Assembly (NCBI GenBank): GCA_020344865.1
Contig: CP070830.1
Location: 613,523-618,636 of the forward strand
Source of the DNA: Planctomycetota bacterium
GTDB lineage: Bacteria > Planctomycetota > Phycisphaerae > Sedimentisphaerales > Anaerobacaceae
Direction: 5' to 3'
Length of the DNA stretch: 5,114 nucleotides
Both the position numbers and the translations under genes were made by a program. The notes below the pieces were generated by a model. The model was not told the origin of the DNA and ran no database searches. It saw nothing but the letters and a program-made list of their open reading frames with translations. Of the stretch, positions 1 to 3,752 are shown in pieces (the first letter of the stretch is position 1; every line of letters begins with the position of its first letter).

Positions 1-151
1 GGGCGATAATCAAATTCGCGCTCACATCGTCCGCCGGCCCGCCCAGAAAAACTATCCTGTCCTTCAGCAGCCTCGAATAAATATCATATGCACGCTCGGT
101 CCGGCCGCTCTTCTCAATCACTATCGGTACTAAATTTCCACTAACTGTCAT
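1..151 (-). CDS. clpP: ATP-dependent Clp protease proteolytic subunit, second paralogue (partial, C-terminus beyond window)
   Basis: The minus strand reads an ATG at 149-151 followed by 50 open codons to the window edge. The peptide contains LVPIVIEKSGRTERAYDIYS, then LLKDRIVFLGGP and a following DDVSANLIIA. This is the canonical N-terminus of ClpP: the axial-loop region and first helix, then the strand that opens the ClpP fold. The catalytic Ser, His and Asp lie beyond the window, so activity cannot be judged. ClpP is the serine peptidase chamber (a tetradecamer) that degrades substrates fed by the ClpX or ClpA/C unfoldases in the cytoplasm. A GAGG (complement of 162-165) lies 10 bases before the ATG and is a slightly distant ribosome site. 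The gene follows another clpP by 53 bases on the same strand, so the two are probably co-transcribed. This copy looks closer to the standard family sequence than its neighbour. Identity is very likely; only the length and active site are unseen. Confidence 0.93.
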   Translation of the reverse strand, partial: MTVSGNLVPIVIEKSGRTERAYDIYSRLLKDRIVFLGGPADDVSANLIIA

Positions 152-204
152 CTTTATTATACCTCATCTATTTTTTGTGCTCCCGGAAAACATGGATTAC
201 CTGC

Positions 205-894
205 CTACTTGCTTTTCTTTGACTTTTTATCGTCCTTCTTCTCCTTGTCTTCGTCTCCCTCTTGCAGCACCTCGTCGATAATCCCGTACTTTTGGGCCTC
301 CTCAGCGGTCATATACCTGTCTCGTTCCGTCTCCGCGGCGATTTTTTCGACAGACTGGCCCGTATGTTTCGCGAGAATCTCATTTATCGTGGTCTTGGCC
401 TTCAGTATTTCCTCCGCCTGGATTTTGATATCCGCCGCCTGTCCGCTGACCCCTCCCCACGGCTGGTGAAGCATAACCTTCGCATGTGGGAGGGCGAACC
501 GCTTGCCTTTTGTGCCCGCCGCTAATATCAGTGCGGCGCCCGACTGCGCCCTGCCGATACAGTAAGTCGCCACCGGAGAGTTCACAAAACGTATCGTATC
601 GTACACCGCCATCGTGTCGTCTACGCTGCCGCCCGGTGAATTAATGTAAAGGCTGATTTCCGTCGCACGCTTGAGGTTGTCAAGATACAGTATCTTCATA
701 ATCACCTCCGCCGCCCTCTGATACGATATCTCGCCTATCAGAAACACAATCCGGTTCTCTAACAGCATATCGTCAAGACTCATCTGCCGGTAACGCTGAT
801 ACTGACCGTACTGATTGTATATCTCCAGCTCCCTCGGCCTCACCGCAGTATCAGAAACTTTCACAATCTTTTTTCCGGGATGTTCTATCAACAT
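205..894 (-). CDS. clpP: ATP-dependent Clp protease proteolytic subunit, first paralogue
   Basis: This is a 229-residue peptidase subunit of the ClpP family, which forms the degradation chamber for ATP-driven unfoldases in the cytoplasm. The catalytic triad can be placed by spacing: Ser118 in GRAQSGAA, His143 in MLHQPWGG and Asp192 in ERDRYMTAEEA. The intervals (25 and 49 residues) match E. coli ClpP. The oxyanion-hole glycines lie in INSPGGSV (85-91) and the handle helix follows from about 150 to 178. Oddities are Gly119 directly after the nucleophile where most ClpPs have Met, and Asp92-Asp93 after GGSV. The C-terminus (about 212-229) is a charged tail rich in Lys and Asp. The start is supported by AAAGGA (complement of 904-909) nine bases upstream. 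The gene lies between tig (101 bases upstream) and a second clpP. Two adjacent, dissimilar ClpPs suggest a mixed or specialised peptidase, as known for paired ClpPs in mycobacteria, Listeria and Chlamydia; that is inference here. Confidence 0.96.
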   Translation of the reverse strand: MLIEHPGKKIVKVSDTAVRPRELEIYNQYGQYQRYRQMSLDDMLLENRIVFLIGEISYQRAAEVIMKILYLDNLKRATEISLYINSPGGSVDDTMAVYDTIRFVNSPVATYCIGRAQSGAALILAAGTKGKRFALPHAKVMLHQPWGGVSGQAADIKIQAEEILKAKTTINEILAKHTGQSVEKIAAETERDRYMTAEEAQKYGIIDEVLQEGDEDKEKKDDKKSKKSK

Positions 895-950
895 TTATCG
901 CTGTCCTTTACAAAGTCTCAAATCATTCAAAACCTGCACGCACCATATTC

Positions 951-974
951 TCCGGCCCTGTTTTTAACGCCGGA
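951..974 (-). other. Stem-loop between tig and clpP
   Basis: Six-base perfect arms TCCGGC (951-956) and GCCGGA (969-974) enclose a 12-base loop in the 101-base gap between the tig stop and the clpP start. No T-run follows on either strand, so it does not look like an intrinsic terminator. It could be an mRNA processing or stability element in the tig-clpP transcript, or it could be chance. I see no convincing promoter in this gap, which favours read-through from tig. Confidence 0.3.
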
Positions 975-995
975 TAAAAAGCATATCGGATATTT

Positions 996-2447
996 CTATT
1001 TGCTGGTTTTCTTTTTAGTCGTTGTCTTGCGCTTTTTCGCCTCTTTTTTCTTGCCGCCGGCCGCCTTTTTAGCCTTTTTCTTGGTGGCCTCCTTGACCTC
1101 TTTGGCCGGCTTTTTGGGCTTGACTTCCGTTATCTTCGCCGATTCTAACAGTTTCGCGATGCACTTATTCTCCCGCACCTGCAGCCTGAACTGTGCTAGC
1201 GATCCGTCCCTGACCATATCCTCCCTCATCCTTTCGGGCCGTTGTCCCCGCTGAACGGCCAATTGAGCGATATGCCCGTTAATCTCTTCGTCGGTTACGT
1301 CAATCTCCAGCTTTTCCGCGACTTTGTCCATTATGAAGAATGTCTTCAGTTGCTCTTTCGCCCGCTGGTCACTGCTTGCCTGTAGCTGTTTTATCTGTTC
1401 TTCGATCTGCTCGCGCGACAGTCCCCGCATCAGCAGATTCGAGTACTGCCTCTGTAGCAGATTAGTCGAATAATCGGCGACAACATCCAAAGGCAGGTCG
1501 AACTCGGTCTTATCAAGCAGATACTTGTGAATCTGCTCCGTCATCTCCGTCCTCGCCTGGGTCTCCAGCCGCCCGTGCAGCGTATCGCGCACCTTCTCCC
1601 GAAGCTCGTCCTCGTCCTCGGCGCCGAACCTTTTCAAAAATGCCTCGTCCACCGCAGCCGGCTTGAGCCACTTTATGTCCTTGACCGCAACCTTGATATC
1701 TACCTTTTTACCGCGATACTCCTCTCTGAAATACGTCTTTGGAATATCGACGGTCGTCTCCTTTGTGTCCCCGACCTTCGCCCCCTTCAGCAGCTTATCC
1801 AGCTTCTCCACCGGCACCGACCCGACAAACCCGTTTTCCCTTACGTATATCTCGATATTGTTCAGCTTCTGTTCTTCCTCGACGTCCTCGACCTTCAAAA
1901 CCACATCCGCAATCACCTGGTCGTCAATCTCGACTGCCCCGCCATCTCGCGGCGCCCATATCCCCGACCACCTCTGCAAATGCTCAATCTCTCTCTTGAC
2001 CTGCTCGTCGGTAACTTCCAGCTTCGTCTTTTCTACCGGTATACCTTCCAGCTTCGGCAAATCGAACTCCGGACGAACTTCAATCTCGAAGTCAAACTTC
2101 AGCGGCCCCTCCTCCGGCAGTTCTATCTTCTCAAAATCAACATCAGGGTCGCGAAGAACATCGAGCTCGTTGTCCTTGATGGCCGAGTCGCTCGCGTCCG
2201 CTAACAGCTTCAGCTTGATTTGCTCGTTTGTCTCCTTTCCGAACCTTTTCTCTAACAGCCGCCGTGGTGCCCGCCCCTTGCGAAAACCCGGAACTATTGC
2301 TTCCTTCCGCAGATTCTCATACTGTTCATCCGTCGCGCTTTTTACCGCCTCTTCCGGTATCTCCACACAGACCTTTTTCTTGCACGGCCCGACATCCTCG
2401 ATTGTAACTGTATTCTTAAGTTCTGCGGTTTGCTCCTCTTTGGCCAT
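996..2447 (-). CDS. tig: Trigger factor, ribosome-associated chaperone, with lysine-rich C-terminal tail
   Basis: Trigger factor binds the large ribosomal subunit near the exit tunnel and shields nascent chains; it acts in the cytoplasm. The N-terminal domain (about 10-135) carries the ribosome-docking signature GFRKGRAP at 54-61. A FKBP-like domain follows at about 170-260, then the helical C-terminal arms (about 265-440), which begin with the family's LKRFG motif at 271-275. At 483 residues it is longer than E. coli trigger factor (432). Much of the excess is a low-complexity tail, 443-483, with 20 lysines in 41 residues. The FKBP-like domain lacks recognisable prolyl-isomerase active-site motifs (no PGF-type motif; 210-222 reads SVPVEKLDKLLKG), so isomerase activity is doubtful while chaperone activity is likely. 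The start is fixed by AGGAG (complement of 2455-2459) seven bases upstream. It is the first protein gene of an operon with two clpP genes, the common tig-clpP arrangement. Confidence 0.96.
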   Translation of the reverse strand: MAKEEQTAELKNTVTIEDVGPCKKKVCVEIPEEAVKSATDEQYENLRKEAIVPGFRKGRAPRRLLEKRFGKETNEQIKLKLLADASDSAIKDNELDVLRDPDVDFEKIELPEEGPLKFDFEIEVRPEFDLPKLEGIPVEKTKLEVTDEQVKREIEHLQRWSGIWAPRDGGAVEIDDQVIADVVLKVEDVEEEQKLNNIEIYVRENGFVGSVPVEKLDKLLKGAKVGDTKETTVDIPKTYFREEYRGKKVDIKVAVKDIKWLKPAAVDEAFLKRFGAEDEDELREKVRDTLHGRLETQARTEMTEQIHKYLLDKTEFDLPLDVVADYSTNLLQRQYSNLLMRGLSREQIEEQIKQLQASSDQRAKEQLKTFFIMDKVAEKLEIDVTDEEINGHIAQLAVQRGQRPERMREDMVRDGSLAQFRLQVRENKCIAKLLESAKITEVKPKKPAKEVKEATKKKAKKAAGGKKKEAKKRKTTTKKKTSK

Positions 2448-2511
2448 CTTTGTACTCCTGTGTAACTTTGCCCTTAACCAGCACTCTTACAACAAAACAA
2501 AAGGGCGTCGG

Positions 2512-2541
2512 AAAATAACATTCCTTAGCCGCATGTCACAA
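2512..2541 (-). promoter_or_regulatory. Candidate promoter for tig (proximal)
   Basis: On the minus strand TTGTGA (complement of 2536-2541) lies 18 bases before TATTTT (complement of 2512-2517). The -10 is preceded by TGT, giving an extended -10 (TGnTATTTT). Transcription would begin near 2505, leaving a leader of roughly 55-60 bases before tig. The match to sigma-70-type consensus is moderate, and consensus use in this organism is not known. Confidence 0.33.
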
Positions 2542-2546
2542 TTTTC

Positions 2547-2569
2547 AGGCTCCGAACTCACCCGAGCCT
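2547..2569 (-). other. Inverted repeat in the tig leader region
   Basis: AGGCTC (2547-2552) and GAGCCT (2564-2569) form a perfect six-base stem with an 11-base loop. No T-run follows on either strand, so it is not a standard terminator for the tRNA transcript. It sits just upstream of the proximal tig promoter candidate, so it could be an operator or a leader hairpin. It could also be chance. Confidence 0.28.
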
Positions 2570-2622
2570 TTAACATACCGGCGACCAACGCCTAACTACT
2601 GCTTAGCCGGTAACTCACCGAT

Positions 2623-2631
2623 ACTATATCA
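2623..2631 (-). promoter_or_regulatory. Candidate extended -10 promoter for tig (distal)
   Basis: The minus strand reads TGATATAGT (complement of 2623-2631), an extended -10 of the form TGnTATAnT, about 17 bases after the end of the tRNA gene. No good -35 lies at the normal distance. If used, it would give tig a leader of about 170 bases containing the inverted repeat at 2547-2569. Confidence 0.3.
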
Positions 2632-2647
2632 GGACACTATCCGTCAG

Positions 2648-2719
2648 AGCGGGTGATGGGACTTGAACCCACGACATTCACGTTGGCAACGTGACGCTCT
2701 ACCGCTGAGCTACACCCGC
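2648..2719 (-). tRNA. tRNA-Gly (anticodon GCC)
   Basis: The 72-base gene folds into a full cloverleaf. The acceptor stem pairs GCGGGTG with CACCCGC over seven pairs. The D stem pairs GCTC with GAGC around the loop AGCGGTA. The anticodon stem pairs TCACG with CGTGA around TTGCCAA, with anticodon GCC at 2685-2687. The variable loop has five bases. The T stem pairs GTGGG with CCCAT (one G-U pair) around TTCAAGT. The discriminator base is U, as usual for bacterial tRNA-Gly. The 3' CCA is not encoded (CTG follows), so it must be added by nucleotidyltransferase. It reads GGC and GGU glycine codons. The gene lies upstream of tig on the same strand with no clear terminator between, so some read-through into tig is possible. 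Confidence 0.97.
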
Positions 2720-2731
2720 GGCTAACTCCAC

Positions 2732-2759
2732 AGTATAAAACCTGTAATTCTTCTTGCAA
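2732..2759 (-). promoter_or_regulatory. Promoter candidate for tRNA-Gly
   Basis: On the minus strand TTGCAA (2754-2759, itself a palindrome) is separated by 16 bases from TATACT (complement of 2732-2737), which matches five of six consensus -10 bases. The mature tRNA begins 12 bases after the -10, so the leader to be trimmed by RNase P would be only a few bases long. Confidence 0.55.
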
Positions 2760-2769
2760 GCCTCTTTTT

Positions 2770-2782
2770 GCAAAAATTTTGC
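2770..2782. other. A/T-rich 13-bp palindrome in the divergent promoter region
   Basis: GCAAAAATTTTGC has perfect six-base arms around one central A. It lies between the tRNA -35 (2754-2759) and the pcm extended -10 (2805-2813), where a regulator could contact both promoters. The hexamer TTGCAA also occurs twice here, at 2754-2759 and 2768-2773. A binding site is plausible but unproven; A/T-rich palindromes also arise by chance. Confidence 0.3.
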
Positions 2783-2804
2783 TTGTATTCGCCCCTTGTT
2801 GATA

Positions 2805-2813
2805 TGGTAAAAT
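2805..2813 (+). promoter_or_regulatory. Candidate extended -10 promoter for pcm
   Basis: TGGTAAAAT fits an extended -10 (TGn followed by TAAAAT, five of six consensus bases). A weak -35-like TTGTAT lies at 2783-2788, 19 bases before the hexamer. The start would fall near 2820, giving pcm a leader of about 60 bases ending in the AAGGGG ribosome site at 2867-2872. Confidence 0.45.
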
Positions 2814-2879
2814 GCGTTTTTCTGGCAACCTGTTCACCGACGCACAAAGGGCAATAAAAACTCGGTAAGGGGCAGTAAA

Positions 2880-3752
2880 ATGGCCGCAAACCATTCGCGA
2901 TTGTCCGCCAAATTGATGCCTGTGCCGTTGTGTCTGTTAATGCTTGCCGTGATATCCTTAGGTGCTGGCCTGCTTGCCTTCGCCGCCGAGGACAAAGAGG
3001 CCGAACCCAACCAGCCCAAGCAGAAACAAAAAGCAGCAAAGAAAAAGGAGAAAAAACCTCCCCGCCCCGACCATTCCCACCCCGCCTTCACCGAGCGCAC
3101 CAAAGAACGCAACAGACTGGTCTCCAGATGGATAGAGCGGCAGGGTGTCCGCGACCCCAATGTCCTCAGAGCAATGCGCACCGTGCCCCGTCACGAGTTT
3201 GTCCGCCCCGGCGATTCGCGCAGGGCTTACGGCGACCACCCGATTCCGATAGGTCTCGGACAGACCATAAGTCAGCCCTATATCGTTGCCTATATGACTG
3301 AGGCCCTCAAGCTCAAACCCGACCACAAGGTCTTGGAGGTCGGCACCGGCTCCGGCTATCAGGCCGCCGTCTGTGCCGAGATTGCACAACAGGTTTACAC
3401 AATCGAGATTATCGAGGAACTCGCCAAATCCGCCAAAAAACGCCTAAAAGACCTCGGCTACCCCAACGTATCCGTCAAGGCCGCCGATGGCTACTTCGGC
3501 TGGCCCGAGCACGCCCCCTTCGACGCGATTATCGTAACTGCCGCCGCCGGTCTCGTCCCCCCGCCGTTGATTGAGCAGTTAAAGCCAAACGGCAGAATGA
3601 TTCTGCCCCTCGGCAGCCCCTACGGCTCACAGACACTCGTGCTCATTACCAAGGATGAGAAGGGCGAGGTCCGAAGCAAGGCCGTCTTGCCGGTGCGATT
3701 TGTCCCTATGACCGGCCACATACTCGACAGTAAAAAACCGCCCAGGAAATGA
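2880..3752 (+). CDS. pcm: Protein-L-isoaspartate O-methyltransferase with signal peptide (predicted exported)
   Basis: Enzymes of this family use S-adenosylmethionine to methylate isoaspartyl residues in damaged proteins, starting their repair. The domain spans about 76-285. PIGLGQTISQPYIVA (123-137) is the family signature, VLEVGTGSGYQ (151-161) is SAM motif I, Glu176 in VYTIEI probably contacts the ribose, and FDAIIVTAA (214-222) and VRFVPMTG (272-279) close the fold. At 290 residues it is about 80 longer than E. coli Pcm (208). The excess is N-terminal: Arg7 and Lys11, a hydrophobic stretch at about 17-34, a possible cleavage site AFA/AE after residue 35, then a lysine-rich linker (38-60). 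The start is supported by AAGGGG (2867-2872) seven bases upstream. The next in-frame ATGs either keep the hydrophobic segment (codons 13 and 21) or would cut into the enzyme (codon 97). Most bacterial Pcm proteins are cytoplasmic, so export is unusual; an uncleaved membrane anchor is the alternative. Its stop overlaps the next gene. Confidence 0.93.
   Translation: MAANHSRLSAKLMPVPLCLLMLAVISLGAGLLAFAAEDKEAEPNQPKQKQKAAKKKEKKPPRPDHSHPAFTERTKERNRLVSRWIERQGVRDPNVLRAMRTVPRHEFVRPGDSRRAYGDHPIPIGLGQTISQPYIVAYMTEALKLKPDHKVLEVGTGSGYQAAVCAEIAQQVYTIEIIEELAKSAKKRLKDLGYPNVSVKAADGYFGWPEHAPFDAIIVTAAAGLVPPPLIEQLKPNGRMILPLGSPYGSQTLVLITKDEKGEVRSKAVLPVRFVPMTGHILDSKKPPRK

Noticed and set aside
981..993. Small palindrome ATATCGGATAT after tig
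   Set aside because: The arms are five bases with a one-base centre that cannot form a stable hairpin loop, and no T-run follows, so it is not a terminator.
1527..2204. Plus-strand open frame of 225 codons opposite tig
   Set aside because: It is a shadow of trigger factor in another frame, with a Leu/Arg-rich composition and no family features.
1663..2595. Long plus-strand open frame (310 codons) opposite tig
   Set aside because: It is antisense to a clearly conserved trigger factor, is Ser/Phe/Thr-rich as expected from the reverse complement of Lys/Glu-rich codons, and has no recognisable domain.
2600..2647. Possible terminator directly after the tRNA
   Set aside because: Only short imperfect pairings (such as CGGT/ACCG) are present and no T-run follows, so an intrinsic terminator is not supported.
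2637..2894. Minus-strand open frame of 85 codons across the tRNA region
   Set aside because: Its C-terminal GCSSAVERHVANVNVVGSSP sequence is simply the tRNA-Gly gene translated, a well-known annotation artefact. No protein family is visible.
2958..3389. Minus-strand open frame opposite pcm
   Set aside because: It is antisense to the conserved methyltransferase motifs. Its hydrophobic end is the complement of the lysine-rich linker codons.
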